A DNA stretch of 64,000 nucleotides, taken from assembly GCA_902492455.1 (NCBI GenBank), contig CABULH010000015.1:1-64000 (forward strand), given 5' to 3'. Under the pieces are notes generated by a model that was not told the origin of the DNA, did not search any database, and saw only the letters and a list, made by a program, of their open reading frames with translations. The position numbers and the translations under genes were made by a program. Position 1 is the first letter of the stretch. Every line of letters begins with the position of its first letter. This DNA is from an uncultured Oscillospiraceae bacterium (GTDB taxonomy: Bacteria > Bacillota > Clostridia > Oscillospirales > Acutalibacteraceae). This document shows positions 1 through 8,125 of this stretch, in pieces.

Positions 1-1
1 T

Positions 2-77
<76 letters not shown>

Positions 78-81
78 AAGA

Positions 82-126
82 AAACCGTCGGAGCCTTGTA
101 ATGGGCCGATTCCGGCGGTTTTTTCT
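82..126 (+). terminator. Rho-independent terminator of tRNA-Ala
   Basis: AAACCGTCGGA pairs with TCCGGCGGTTT (one G-T pair) around a short loop and is followed by a T-rich run. It lies a few bases after the CCA end of the tRNA. Confidence 0.85.
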
Positions 127-204
127 TTTTAAAATTTATGTTTGCTTTTGCGCGAATGTGCAATAGAAATCGTAAATGATAAGGTATTATAAGTTTCGCA
201 AATA

Positions 205-395
205 AAAAAGAGGACAAGGAAAGTGCGCTCTGATAGAATGAAGTAGGTGAGACCACTTTCCCTGGAGCCGAAGGGGATTTATCGGAATCAATGGCGAATT
301 GCTTTTACATAACTCTTTCCCTGGCGAGTATATGTGATAGCTCTTCATAGCAAATTTCTTCCTTGTTGGAGTCTGCTCCATACAAGGAATTTTTT
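205..395 (+). ncRNA. Candidate structured leader RNA or small RNA with competing terminator
   Basis: No credible ORF fills this stretch, but it folds well. Local hairpins are 241-258 (AAGT-a-GGT with ACC-ACTT), about 259-276 (TCCCT with AGGGGA), and 307-335 (ACATA-ACTC with GAGT-a-TATGT). At the 3' end TTCCTTGTTGGAG (359-371) pairs with CTCCA-t-ACAAGGAA (377-389) and a T6 run follows, which is a strong terminator. The sequence ACAAGGAA occurs again at 214-221. It could pair with the same TTCCTTGT (359-366), closing the whole domain and excluding the terminator. This is the logic of a ligand-ON riboswitch. I could not assign it to a known class; weak echoes of the lysine element were not enough. 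The next gene (630) has its own promoter at 522, so it could equally be a stand-alone sRNA or an orphaned leader. Confidence 0.45.
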
Positions 396-521
396 ATATG
401 CAGGCGCTGTTTGCGAGGAGCGGCCAAAAGAGACGGTGGAGCGTCGCCGCCGGACGGACGATCATACCCGGACACGAAGTCGTCGGAAATCGGCAGAACT
501 TCCGAAATTTTATTTCTTCTG

Positions 522-551
522 TTGACTTGAAGCGCCGGAACAGTATATACT
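522..551 (+). promoter_or_regulatory. Sigma-A type promoter for the HAD gene
   Basis: TTGACT (522-527) and TATACT (546-551) are separated by 18 bp. Together they lie about 80 bp upstream of the HAD start codon. Confidence 0.65.
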
Positions 552-629
552 CATAAAGATAGTTCAAAGTATTTGTCTGCTGATACAGTCCTGTGGTTTG
601 GCTGTCGACAGGGCTTTTCGGAGGTTTCT

Positions 630-1367
630 ATGATGGTAAAAATGATTTTGTTTGATCTGGACGGCACTTTGCTGCCGATGGATCAGGAGGTATTCACCAA
701 AGCCTATTTCAAGCGGCTGGCCGCCAAACTGGCGCCACACGGCTACGAGCCTGAAAAGCTGATTGCCGGTATTTGGACGGGTACCGCGGCGATGGTGAAT
801 AATGATGGCAGCTGTATCAACGAAGAAGCGTTCTGGAAATGCTTTTCCGGAGCTTTTGGGGACAGGGTGCTGCGGGATAAGCCGATATTCGACGAATATT
901 ACCGAGTGGAATTTCAGGAGGTTGCCGCTGTCTGTGGTTGCAACCCGAAAGCGAAAGAAACCGTTGATGTGCTGAAACAAGCAGGATATCGCCTTGCCCT
1001 TGCCACCAATCCGCTTTTTCCCGCGGTTGCCACCGAAAGCCGTATTCGCTGGGCGGGATTGGAGCCAGAGGTATTTGAGCTCTATACCACCTATGAGAAC
1101 ACCGGCTACTGCAAGCCCAACCCGGATTATTATCGGGATTTGCTAAAAAGGCTGCACTGCAAAGCGGATGAATGCCTGATGGTGGGAAACGATGTAGATG
1201 AAGATATGATAGCCGAAACAGTGGGGATGAAGGTGTTTCTGCTGACCGATTGTATCATCAACAAAAACGGGAAAAACATCGCAGCTTATGCGCAGGGCGG
1301 GTTTGATGAGCTGCGCCAATATATGAGAAGCATTCAACCGGGAAATCCAATTGATAAAGGAGAGTGA
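630..1367 (+). CDS. HAD superfamily hydrolase (phosphatase)
   Basis: A 245-residue haloacid-dehalogenase-type phosphatase, probably acting on a small phosphorylated metabolite in the cytoplasm. Motif I is FDLDGTLL near the N terminus, motif II is the Thr of LALATNP, motif III the Lys of GYCKPNP, and motif IV GNDVDED. The helical insert between motifs I and II is a C1-type cap. The start at ATG 630 is chosen because GGAGG (620-624) lies just upstream; a longer reading from 573 has no ribosome site. Its stop overlaps or abuts the start region of the DegV gene, so the two are probably co-transcribed from the promoter at 522. The substrate cannot be told from sequence. Confidence 0.88.
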   Translation: MMVKMILFDLDGTLLPMDQEVFTKAYFKRLAAKLAPHGYEPEKLIAGIWTGTAAMVNNDGSCINEEAFWKCFSGAFGDRVLRDKPIFDEYYRVEFQEVAAVCGCNPKAKETVDVLKQAGYRLALATNPLFPAVATESRIRWAGLEPEVFELYTTYENTGYCKPNPDYYRDLLKRLHCKADECLMVGNDVDEDMIAETVGMKVFLLTDCIINKNGKNIAAYAQGGFDELRQYMRSIQPGNPIDKGE

Positions 1368-1375
1368 AATGCGGT

Positions 1376-2245
1376 ATGTCTGAACGAATTGCGATAGTGA
1401 CCGACAGCAACAGCGGTATTACCCAGGAAGCGGCGAAGAATCTCGGGGTTTTTGTGATTCCCATGCCCTTTGTCATTAATGAAGAAACCTTTTATGAGGA
1501 TATCAGTCTATCTCAGGAGGCATTCTACGAAAAGCTGCAAAATGACGCCGATATTTCCACCTCTCAGCCGGCAGCCGGTGATGTATTGGATTTATGGGAC
1601 AAAATACTCGAGGATTATGACGCGTTGGTACATATCCCCATGTCCAGCGGATTGTCCGGCTCCTGTGCTACCGCCACCGCTCTCGCCGCCGATTACGACG
1701 GCAGGGTTGCGGTGGTAAACAACCAGCGAATTTCCGTCACCCAGCGGCAGTCGGTTATGGATGCGCTGGCATTGGTCCAAGCCGGGAAATCCGCGGCGGA
1801 GATTAAGGATATATTGGAAGAAGTTAAATTCGAGTCCAGCATCTACATTATGGTGGATACCCTGAAATATTTGAAAAAAGGCGGGCGGATTACGCCCGCG
1901 GCAGCGGCTGTTGCTACTGTGCTGCGGATCAAGCCGGTGCTGCAGATTCAAGGGGAGAAACTGGATGCCTTTGCCAAAGCCAGAAACGACAAACTGGCCC
2001 GAACCATTATGATCGACGCTATGCGCCAGGATATAGAGAAGCGTTTCGGCGGGGCAAAGCAGTTGCATCTTTTTGTGGCGCACACCAACAACGACGTTGC
2101 CGCCCGTGAATTTGGAGCTATGATTGAACAGGAATTTGGGGTCGGCATCACCTATTGCGATCCGCTGTCTCTTAGTGTATCCTGTCACATCGGGCCAGGG
2201 GCGCTGGCCATCGCCTGTTCCAAGAAGATAGACAGCTATTTGTGA
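1376..2245 (+). CDS. DegV family protein (fatty-acid-binding)
   Basis: A 289-residue DegV-family protein. Family members bind a fatty acid and, in some Firmicutes, act as FakB carrier subunits of fatty acid kinase. The N terminus has the family start IAIVTDSNSG, followed by the MSSGLSGSC segment that contacts the carboxylate in known structures, and a lysine-rich LKYLKKGGRI segment. Translation can start at ATG 1376, about 13 nt after AAGGAGA, or at GTG 1364, which overlaps the HAD stop as GTGA; ATG is preferred because the family begins right before IAIVTDS. A terminator follows, so HAD-degV forms a two-gene unit. No fakA is seen nearby. Confidence 0.9.
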   Translation: MSERIAIVTDSNSGITQEAAKNLGVFVIPMPFVINEETFYEDISLSQEAFYEKLQNDADISTSQPAAGDVLDLWDKILEDYDALVHIPMSSGLSGSCATATALAADYDGRVAVVNNQRISVTQRQSVMDALALVQAGKSAAEIKDILEEVKFESSIYIMVDTLKYLKKGGRITPAAAAVATVLRIKPVLQIQGEKLDAFAKARNDKLARTIMIDAMRQDIEKRFGGAKQLHLFVAHTNNDVAAREFGAMIEQEFGVGITYCDPLSLSVSCHIGPGALAIACSKKIDSYL

Positions 2246-2262
2246 GAGAGTAATGCGATGGA

Positions 2263-2292
2263 GAACTCCCGAGGAATCGGGGGTTCTTTTTT
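2263..2292 (+). terminator. Terminator after degV
   Basis: GAACTCCCGA pairs with TCGGGGGTTC around a GGAA loop, followed by T6. Confidence 0.85.
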
Positions 2293-2412
2293 CAGAACTT
2301 GATAAGGAGCAGTTCTTCAACCCAAGATTGAGATTTTACCGATTGATTGCCGCTGATTTTTGGCTTTCTATTTGTTAAGTTATGGATTAGCGGGGCTTTC
2401 CGCTGGCCAAAC

Positions 2413-2441
2413 TTGCACTTTGAAGGCAGTTGTGCTATACT
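2413..2441 (+). promoter_or_regulatory. Promoter of the SGNH hydrolase gene
   Basis: TTGCAC (2413-2418) and TATACT (2436-2441) are separated by 17 bp. A strong AAGGAGG ribosome site follows at about 2459. Confidence 0.65.
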
Positions 2442-2475
2442 GTCGAAAGCGTTTGTGCAAGGAGGACTGTAAAGA

Positions 2476-3465
2476 TTGAAGCACGCGAATAACAGGCGCA
2501 AGCCTTGGGTCTGGATAACGGCAGCTACATCCGCTTTGGCGCTGATTGCTTTCGGCGGGGCTTTGTGGATCTGGTACACGGCTGAAGCGGAGAGCGCCAG
2601 CGTGATAGGAACTCCCTATTTCGGCGCCGGTGAGACCAAGGATCAGGCAGCTTCCACCGCTGCTGCGGCCACTGTATCCACTGCTCCGGAAGACGCAGTA
2701 TCTTCGTCTGAAGGCGTGGATGTATCCGAGACGTCCGCCATAACCGAAGCGACGGTTTCCTCGGCGGCGCCGGACGTCACCAAGCCAGCTCCCACCAAGC
2801 GGCCAACACAGGTGATCCCGCCCCAAATCACGGAGCCGGTGAAGCCTACCGAGCCGACTGCCGCGCCGCCAAAGATCACCTATGAGCAGTACATGAAGGA
2901 AACCTATTTTATTGGGGATTCCCGTACCAATCGCATGGTGATGTACGGCTATGTTTCCAATACTCGTGCCTTTGCTCTCAACGGCATCAATCACAGTGAC
3001 GCCCGCAACAATCGGTTTGTGAATTTAGGCGATGGCAAACGCTACACCATGGCGGAGGCTGTAGGAATCAAAAAGCCGGTGCGCATGGTGGTTTCCCTGG
3101 GAATCAACGGGATCGGCTTTATGAGTGAGAGTGGATTTTTCAGTACCTATGAGGATTTTCTGAACGGTCTGCGTCAGGCGTCACCCGATACTGCTTTGGT
3201 GGTGCAGGCGATTCTGCCGGTTTCCGCTGCTTATGAGAAGGCAAAACCCAGCATGGCGAATGAAAAGATCAACCGGTATAATGAGAAGCTGCGGGAAATC
3301 ACTGAGGCCTGCGGCGGACGTTTCCTGGATACCTCTGCCGTTTTGAAGGATGAAACCGGCGCACTGGCTTCCGAATATGATTCCGGAGACGGTCTGCACT
3401 ACAATAAAACGGCTTACAAAGTGTTGTTTCAATATATTGAAGAGCATTTGGACGAAGCTATGTGA
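2476..3465 (+). CDS. Membrane-anchored SGNH/GDSL hydrolase
   Basis: A 329-residue secreted or anchored esterase-like protein. It begins with a basic N terminus and one hydrophobic helix (about residues 11-34), then a Ser/Thr/Ala/Pro-rich low-complexity linker (about 40-132), then an SGNH hydrolase domain. Block I is FIGDSR with the nucleophile Ser near 149, block III is LGING, and block V is DGLHY near the C terminus supplying Asp and His. The linker suggests the catalytic domain is held away from the membrane in the cell wall, and a role in removing acyl groups from wall polymers is plausible but inferred. The start is TTG with AAGGAGG 11 nt upstream. The gene is monocistronic, with its own promoter and terminators. 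Confidence 0.85.
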   Translation: MKHANNRRKPWVWITAATSALALIAFGGALWIWYTAEAESASVIGTPYFGAGETKDQAASTAAAATVSTAPEDAVSSSEGVDVSETSAITEATVSSAAPDVTKPAPTKRPTQVIPPQITEPVKPTEPTAAPPKITYEQYMKETYFIGDSRTNRMVMYGYVSNTRAFALNGINHSDARNNRFVNLGDGKRYTMAEAVGIKKPVRMVVSLGINGIGFMSESGFFSTYEDFLNGLRQASPDTALVVQAILPVSAAYEKAKPSMANEKINRYNEKLREITEACGGRFLDTSAVLKDETGALASEYDSGDGLHYNKTAYKVLFQYIEEHLDEAM

Positions 3466-3467
3466 TT

Positions 3468-3505
3468 AACGCCCGCGCTCCTTTTTGGGAGCGCGGGCGT
3501 TCTGA
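3468..3505 (+). terminator. Terminator hairpin after SGNH gene
   Basis: A perfect 14-bp inverted repeat (AACGCCCGCGCTCC and its complement) starts 2 bp after the stop codon. It lacks a long T run but is very stable. Confidence 0.75.
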
Positions 3506-3515
3506 TAAAATTTCT

Positions 3516-3543
3516 AAAATCCTGCTAACCAGCAGGATTTTCT
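3516..3543 (+). terminator. Second terminator hairpin
   Basis: AAAATCCTGCT pairs with AGCAGGATTTT around AACC, with flanking A/T runs. This could terminate transcription in either direction. Confidence 0.7.
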
Positions 3544-3598
3544 TCCGACTATATGGGTGAGAGCGTTCATGAATGAACTCAAAAAAGAGGATACCAGG

Positions 3599-5239
3599 AT
3601 GAATGTAGACGATGCGGTTCGGGAATTGAGTCGGCAAGAGTTTCTGGACAAGCTGTACGGCTTTGCCTACAAACGTTGTTACAGTGCTCACGAAGCGGAG
3701 GATTTGTGCGCTGACATTATTGTGGCTCTGCTGTCGTCCCTGCAGCGCGGGCAGAAAATTGACAATTTCCACGCCTTTGTATGGGCGGTGGCTCGGCGGG
3801 TATACGCGGATTACTGCAAAAATTGCAGTCGGAGCCGTACCCGCATCCAAAGTTTGTCTTCTCCCGAGCAAATGGATCAGATGCGGGAAGACCCTGTCGC
3901 CGCCTTACAGGAAAGGGAGGAGGATGCGGCACAGCTTCGCGGTATTTTGCGGGAGATCAGCTTTCTGTCCAAGATTTACCGGGATGTGATGGTGATGTAT
4001 TATCTGGACGGGAAGAAGACCGCCGATATCGCCGCCGCGCTGCATATTTCGGAAAACGCTGTCAAACAGCGGCTTTTTTCCGCCCGGAGCATCGTCAAGA
4101 AGGAGGTCGGTAAAATGGAAACCAACTATACCCTGAAACCAATAAAATTAGACTTTATCGGCAGCGGCAATCCAGTGGGCAACGATCCTGCGGAGAAGGC
4201 GGAGCGGGCGCTGTCTCAAAATGTAGTGTATCTCTGCAAAAACAAAGCGCTGTCAGCTAAGGAGATTTCAGAAAAGCTGGGGGTGCCCATGCCCTTTGTG
4301 GAGGAGGAGCTGGCGATTCAGTGTGCCGGCACCAACGGCAGCTACGGCCTGCTGCGGCGGCTGGACAACAGCAAAACCATCGCCAACATTTTGATTTTGG
4401 ATGTCCGGGAATATGAAGAGGCTACCGCTGCCTATCTGGATGTACTGGAGGATTATACCGACCGGATGGAGCGGTATCTGCGGAAAAACCGGGAACGGAT
4501 TCTCTCCTTTCCCTTCCTCAATCCCCAAACAGATGTCAGGTTTATCACCTGGAGCCTGATTTCCCGCATGAGTTGGGCATTATCGAGGAGCGTGGAAGCA
4601 TACCTAAGGGAGATAGAATTTCCCGAGATCAAAGAAAGCAGCCGGCCTTTTACCAGCGCCGCCGTTGCTATTCGATGCGATGAAACGCTTCATACAGAGT
4701 TTTACGGCTGCAACGGCATCAGCGGCGACAATATCTGTGGCTATTCCCAAGTGACCTTTCTCAATATTCAGGGAGAGAGAATCTTTCAACACTGGGGCTG
4801 CGGTCACAACATCTCCACCGATCCCTTGCTGATGATGACGCTGCGGGCCATCGGCGGACTGGATACGGCGTCCCTGACGGAAGGAGAAAGGGAAACCGCC
4901 GCCAAGGCTATCGCCTGCGGATATCTGAAGCGGGAAGGGGAGCGGCTTGTGCCTAAAATCCTGGTGATTCCTCACGAGGAGGAGCAGCGGTTCCATCGGC
5001 TGTCTGACGATTTTCAGCCGGAGATCGCCGATTTGACGGAAAAAATCGCCCGCAAGCTGGCCGTCTTGATCCGGCGGACGGTGCCCGCCCACTTGATGGA
5101 AGATTATCGGTGGTACAACATGCTGGCGGAGAGCCGTCTGATTTATCATTCCGTCGAGGCGGCGATTGCAAAAGGATTGCTGAAAGTGCCGGAGCAGTCC
5201 CCCTGTGCGGAAGGCGCATGGGTAGTGGTTCAGAATTAG
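3599..5239 (+). CDS. ECF-like sigma-70 factor with large C-terminal extension (paralog of 51782-53362)
   Basis: A 546-residue protein. Residues about 10-85 look like sigma region 2 (a helical segment with HEAEDLCADIIVALL, then FVWAVARRVYADYC). Residues about 115-175 look like region 4, ending in a helix-turn-helix (ADIAAALHISENAVKQRLFSAR). Typical ECF factors end there at 160-200 residues. This one continues for about 370 residues, starting with a winged-helix-like segment (YLCKNKALSAKEISEKLGVP) and including a Cys pair region (FYGCNGISGDNICGY). The second copy at 51782-53362 shares the order and several motifs. No anti-sigma gene is adjacent, so the extension may do the sensing; this is inference. 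ATG 3599 is preferred (AGAGG 8 nt upstream); GTG 3557 and ATG 3569 are possible. A terminator follows. Confidence 0.82.
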   Translation: MNVDDAVRELSRQEFLDKLYGFAYKRCYSAHEAEDLCADIIVALLSSLQRGQKIDNFHAFVWAVARRVYADYCKNCSRSRTRIQSLSSPEQMDQMREDPVAALQEREEDAAQLRGILREISFLSKIYRDVMVMYYLDGKKTADIAAALHISENAVKQRLFSARSIVKKEVGKMETNYTLKPIKLDFIGSGNPVGNDPAEKAERALSQNVVYLCKNKALSAKEISEKLGVPMPFVEEELAIQCAGTNGSYGLLRRLDNSKTIANILILDVREYEEATAAYLDVLEDYTDRMERYLRKNRERILSFPFLNPQTDVRFITWSLISRMSWALSRSVEAYLREIEFPEIKESSRPFTSAAVAIRCDETLHTEFYGCNGISGDNICGYSQVTFLNIQGERIFQHWGCGHNISTDPLLMMTLRAIGGLDTASLTEGERETAAKAIACGYLKREGERLVPKILVIPHEEEQRFHRLSDDFQPEIADLTEKIARKLAVLIRRTVPAHLMEDYRWYNMLAESRLIYHSVEAAIAKGLLKVPEQSPCAEGAWVVVQN

Positions 5240-5257
5240 TCTGAATATGCAGAAAGC

Positions 5258-5298
5258 AAACCGGATGGGGAACCGTATGATTCTCCATCCGGTTTTCT
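5258..5298 (+). terminator. Terminator after sigma factor gene
   Basis: AAACCGGATGGGGAA pairs with TTCTCCATCCGGTTT (one mismatch or G-T), followed by a T-rich end. Confidence 0.85.
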
Positions 5299-5494
5299 AA
5301 CAATAAATTGAAAATGGAAATAACAAATTATTCACAAAATATAGGATTTATTGTAATAAATGATTATTATACTGATAACCGTTGAAAGAAACAAACAGAT
5401 TACACAAAAGAGGGCGATGGCAATGGGTTGTGTAAGGTGGTAGCATCCATACTAGCCATGACAATTAAATTCAAAATAATCTGGAGGAATTGAT

Positions 5495-5920
5495 ATGTTT
5501 GATCTTGTACCCTTTGGCCACGAAGACAGAAGCATCTTCCATTATCTGGACAACATGGAGAAAAATTTCTTTGGCGATTTCAGCAAGGGATTGGCTCAGT
5601 TCCGAACCGATATCCTGGATCAAGGCGATAAATATGTGCTGCAGGCGGAACTGCCCGGTTTCCAGAAAGAGGACATCCATGTGGATCTGCGGGACGGTTA
5701 CCTGACCATCACCGCGGAACACAAAGAGGAATGCGAGGAGAAGAAAAAAGAGTTCATCCGCCGGGAACGGAAATATGGCAGCTTTACCAGAAGCTTCGAT
5801 GTTTCGGGCATCAGGACAGAGGAGATCAGCGCCTCCTACAATAACGGTGTACTGGAATTGAATCTGCCCAAGGCTCAGCCAGAGAACGTTCCCGCCGCTC
5901 GCCGTATTGATATCGAATAA
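5495..5920 (+). CDS. Hsp20/alpha-crystallin small heat shock protein
   Basis: A 141-residue ATP-independent holdase chaperone. The alpha-crystallin domain runs from about residue 35 to the end: LQAELPGFQKEDIHVDL, then the GYLTITAEH strand, the charged loop, and the conserved NGVLELNLPK motif. The N-terminal arm is short. GGAGG lies 8 nt before the ATG. A TATACT hexamer about 120 bp upstream is a possible -10 box, but its -35 box is poor, and no CIRCE repeat was seen, so the mode of heat control is unclear. The gene stands alone between two terminators. Confidence 0.93.
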   Translation: MFDLVPFGHEDRSIFHYLDNMEKNFFGDFSKGLAQFRTDILDQGDKYVLQAELPGFQKEDIHVDLRDGYLTITAEHKEECEEKKKEFIRRERKYGSFTRSFDVSGIRTEEISASYNNGVLELNLPKAQPENVPAARRIDIE

Positions 5921-5938
5921 ATCACTGGGGGTTGACTG

Positions 5939-5973
5939 AAACAGCGCATGCAGATTTGCTGCATGCGCTGTTT
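5939..5973. terminator. Shared hairpin between convergent genes
   Basis: A perfect 15-bp inverted repeat AAACAGCGCATGCAG ... CTGCATGCGCTGTTT lies between hsp20 and the convergent membrane-protein gene. It has an A run on one side and T's on the other, so it may serve both strands. Confidence 0.7.
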
Positions 5974-6014
5974 GGCATTTTCGGCAGCTCTTGACTACCG
6001 GCTAATTATGGCCG

Positions 6015-7112
6015 TTATCCACACATCATTTTCTTGTCTTGAATAATAAACACCACACCGCTCATGGGATATACCCATTTTTCCTGCAGGTAGATGTCGC
6101 AACTGCCGGTATTGCGCATAGCGTTCTGCACCAGGCACTCGTCTCCGTCGTTGAGGAAGGGAAACATAGTAACGTGCATGGTGCTTTCGGGGTAGGACAG
6201 CTGGATATTGGGGGAATAGGTGGGTTCGCTGATGGAGACCAGAAATTCACTGTAGCCTTTCAGCTGGGGCATGTTGAACATCACTTCAATTTTGAGTTCA
6301 CTTTTGGCTGTATCATGAGTGGATTGGAACTGAAGCAGAATCCCGTTGGAATTAATGGTTACCTGTTCGATTTCACAGGCGATATCGTCAATGAATACCC
6401 GCAGGGACATGTCCTTTTCCACAAAGCTCCGTTTTTCTTCGTCGCTCCAGGCGATCAGCGTCTGCAGCTGGTCTGAATCAAGAGTCAGATTTTCACGGAA
6501 CAGATAGGACTGACCATGCAGTTCTTTATCCAGTTCCCCGTTATCCACAAAAAAACCGATCTGAAATTGCCGTCCCAGCGTGTTGTCACCGATATAATGC
6601 TTTTTGTATTTCAGGTCCTCGTATACCCGCATGTAACGGTCAGCCGGGAAAAGCGGATTGTTCGTGTAATCCCGCAAGGTAATACTGTAGCGAAAAAAAC
6701 GGCGGATATTATAGTGCTGGCTAAGATATGGCTCCACCACACCGTACACCATCTCGCACTCTTCTTCTCCCACCAGCGTCTGAATAGTGGCACGGACAAA
6801 CTCCTTTTTGGGCTGTTCGTCAAACAGATCAATGGCCTGCGGATTGCTCATCAACGTTTGGGTGATTTGTTCGGTCATCTCATCCGCCACATGTTCCTTT
6901 GTCAAATACTCATAGAGGAAATTAAAAAGAATGATCGGGGGGAGAATGCCCAGAATATTGGCGATGATATCATCAAACAGAGATGCCAGGTCCAGACCGG
7001 ACACGATGTATTTCACCAGCAGCAGAATCAGCCAGACAGCGGTGGTGATCAAGGCCAGCATAATTGTGATGGTGCGCAGTCCGTGACGGCGGCTATTTTT
7101 GTCCTTTTTCAT
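6015..7112 (-). CDS. Two-helix membrane protein of unknown function
   Basis: A 365-residue protein that I do not recognise. A short basic N terminus is followed by two predicted membrane helices (about residues 14-36 and 50-72), then roughly 290 residues of soluble sequence rich in beta-type segments. No signal peptide cleavage site is evident. The start is ATG 7112, because GGAGGGG lies 6 nt upstream; the longer reading begins inside that ribosome site. It overlaps the end of the VanX-type gene by 20 bp, so the two are translationally coupled and probably act together or share regulation. The layout (two helices plus a cytosolic module) would suit a membrane sensor or effector, but there is no motif to name it. 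Confidence 0.75.
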   Translation of the reverse strand: MKKDKNSRRHGLRTITIMLALITTAVWLILLLVKYIVSGLDLASLFDDIIANILGILPPIILFNFLYEYLTKEHVADEMTEQITQTLMSNPQAIDLFDEQPKKEFVRATIQTLVGEEECEMVYGVVEPYLSQHYNIRRFFRYSITLRDYTNNPLFPADRYMRVYEDLKYKKHYIGDNTLGRQFQIGFFVDNGELDKELHGQSYLFRENLTLDSDQLQTLIAWSDEEKRSFVEKDMSLRVFIDDIACEIEQVTINSNGILLQFQSTHDTAKSELKIEVMFNMPQLKGYSEFLVSISEPTYSPNIQLSYPESTMHVTMFPFLNDGDECLVQNAMRNTGSCDIYLQEKWVYPMSGVVFIIQDKKMMCG

Positions 7113-7806
7113 TGTATTCCCCTCCATTTAAAAGACCGGTATAAAGAGCGGGCTGTCCGGTATAGTAACTCCAGAAAGCCGTGCCATAATCATAATGCCA
7201 CCATTCCGTGGGAAGATTGGTAAATCCTGCCGCCGTCATGCAGGTGTAAAGCAGCCGCCGGTTATCCCGCACTTCCCCACTTCCGCCGCCCTCAAAGGCC
7301 GTCGTATAAGCAGCTGGCGTGAAGTCGTCGAAAGCCGTCCCCATATCCAGCTCCCGGCCGTCCGGGCCGATTAAGGTGAGATCTACCGCGCCGCCGGTAT
7401 TATGGACGGAGGGATGACGAATATCATAAGAGGGGACGGAGACAAACCGTTTGATTCGCTCCAGTAACTGTTCTTCCGTTAATCCCTGACCGGCGGTTTC
7501 CTGCCGAACCTTTTCGGCATAGGCATCGAAAAGGGCCTGCTGTACAGCAATGGGACGCCAGGCGTCGTAGATTCGCAGTCCGTAGCCCTCCGGAAGCATA
7601 GACAGGGCTTCCTGCAGACGATGCGCTGCTTCCGCCCGAAGAAAACAGCGGGATATGGCGCCGGGGACACCCTGGCGATGATACATCATCGTCACATCTA
7701 ATGCGCCGGAGATTGTTTCTGCCAGATCCACCAGAGGCTCTGCCGATTCGCTCAGTCCCGCAGGCCGCCCAGGAAATGGGCGATTGGGAATAGGAGAGAG
7801 ATTCAT
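7093..7806 (-). CDS. D-alanyl-D-alanine dipeptidase (VanX/DdpX, peptidase M15D)
   Basis: A 237-residue zinc dipeptidase predicted to cleave D-Ala-D-Ala. The metal site is visible: SVHNTGGAVD fits SxHxxGxAxD (His and Asp ligands) and EWWHYD supplies the catalytic Glu and third His ligand. LRIYDAWRP carries the arginine typical of the family. No signal peptide is present, so the enzyme is cytoplasmic. Without vanH/vanA neighbours it is more likely for peptidoglycan dipeptide recycling than glycopeptide resistance. ATG 7806 is chosen from the AAAGGAA ribosome site; longer readings run through the promoter at 7856-7884. It is first in an operon with the two-helix membrane protein. Confidence 0.88.
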   Translation of the reverse strand: MNLSPIPNRPFPGRPAGLSESAEPLVDLAETISGALDVTMMYHRQGVPGAISRCFLRAEAAHRLQEALSMLPEGYGLRIYDAWRPIAVQQALFDAYAEKVRQETAGQGLTEEQLLERIKRFVSVPSYDIRHPSVHNTGGAVDLTLIGPDGRELDMGTAFDDFTPAAYTTAFEGGGSGEVRDNRRLLYTCMTAAGFTNLPTEWWHYDYGTAFWSYYTGQPALYTGLLNGGEYNEKGQK

Positions 7807-7855
7807 AGCGGTTCCTTTCCGAAGCTCCATAGCTTCCATGACGCTTCTATTAAGA

Positions 7856-7884
7856 ATTATAGCGAGGTTTTTCGACAAAATCAA
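7856..7884 (-). promoter_or_regulatory. Promoter of the vanX-type operon
   Basis: On the minus strand TTGATT (7884-7879) and TATAAT (7861-7856) are 17 bp apart, about 50 bp before the start codon. Confidence 0.65.
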
Positions 7885-7895
7885 TTCCGACAAAT

Positions 7896-7935
7896 AAAAA
7901 GGCCGGCAAAAGCAGCAGCTTTGCCGGCTTTTTTG
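7896..7935. terminator. Terminator downstream of RHH genes
   Basis: AAAAGGCCGGCAAA pairs with TTTGCCGGCTTTT, with A and T runs on either side. It sits 11 bp past the stop of the minus-strand RHH gene ending at 7946 and should terminate that operon. Confidence 0.85.
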
Positions 7936-7945
7936 AGAATCAGCC

Positions 7946-8125
7946 TTATCCCCGCTCCATTTCTTCCCGGATGAGCCGGACAATCATGCCGTTCATACTT
8001 TCACCTTTTGATTTGGCAAAGGCGGCGATTCGTTCTTTATCTCCTTTAAGGACACGGACGCGTATGCTCTCGCATTTCTCTTGGTTATATTTTCTGTTGG
8101 CCCTTTTTTGAGCATCCGTTTGCAT
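7946..8125 (-). CDS. Small ribbon-helix-helix (Arc-type) DNA-binding protein, copy 1
   Basis: A 59-residue protein. A basic N terminus is followed by a beta strand (SIRVRVLKG), helix A (DKERIAAFAKSKG) and helix B (MNGMIVRLIREEMERG). This is the Arc/MetJ fold, which binds DNA as dimers through the strand. It overlaps copy 2 by 41 bp and has its own GAGAAG ribosome site, so the two are translationally coupled. Its last 16 residues are identical to those of copy 3 (8608-8787). No toxin gene is beside it. Confidence 0.8.
   Translation of the reverse strand: MQTDAQKRANRKYNQEKCESIRVRVLKGDKERIAAFAKSKGESMNGMIVRLIREEMERG

Noticed and set aside
205..395. Lysine or M-box riboswitch as the identity of the leader RNA
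   Set aside because: Short matches such as GTGCG, AGTA and GCCGAAGGGGA are suggestive of the lysine element and TAGGTGAG of the M-box, but the spacing and the remaining conserved cores do not fit, and no lysine or magnesium transport gene follows.
398..556. Small ORF after the leader-RNA terminator
   Set aside because: Starts at an ATG without a ribosome site, is Arg-rich and overlaps the HAD promoter; more likely non-coding.
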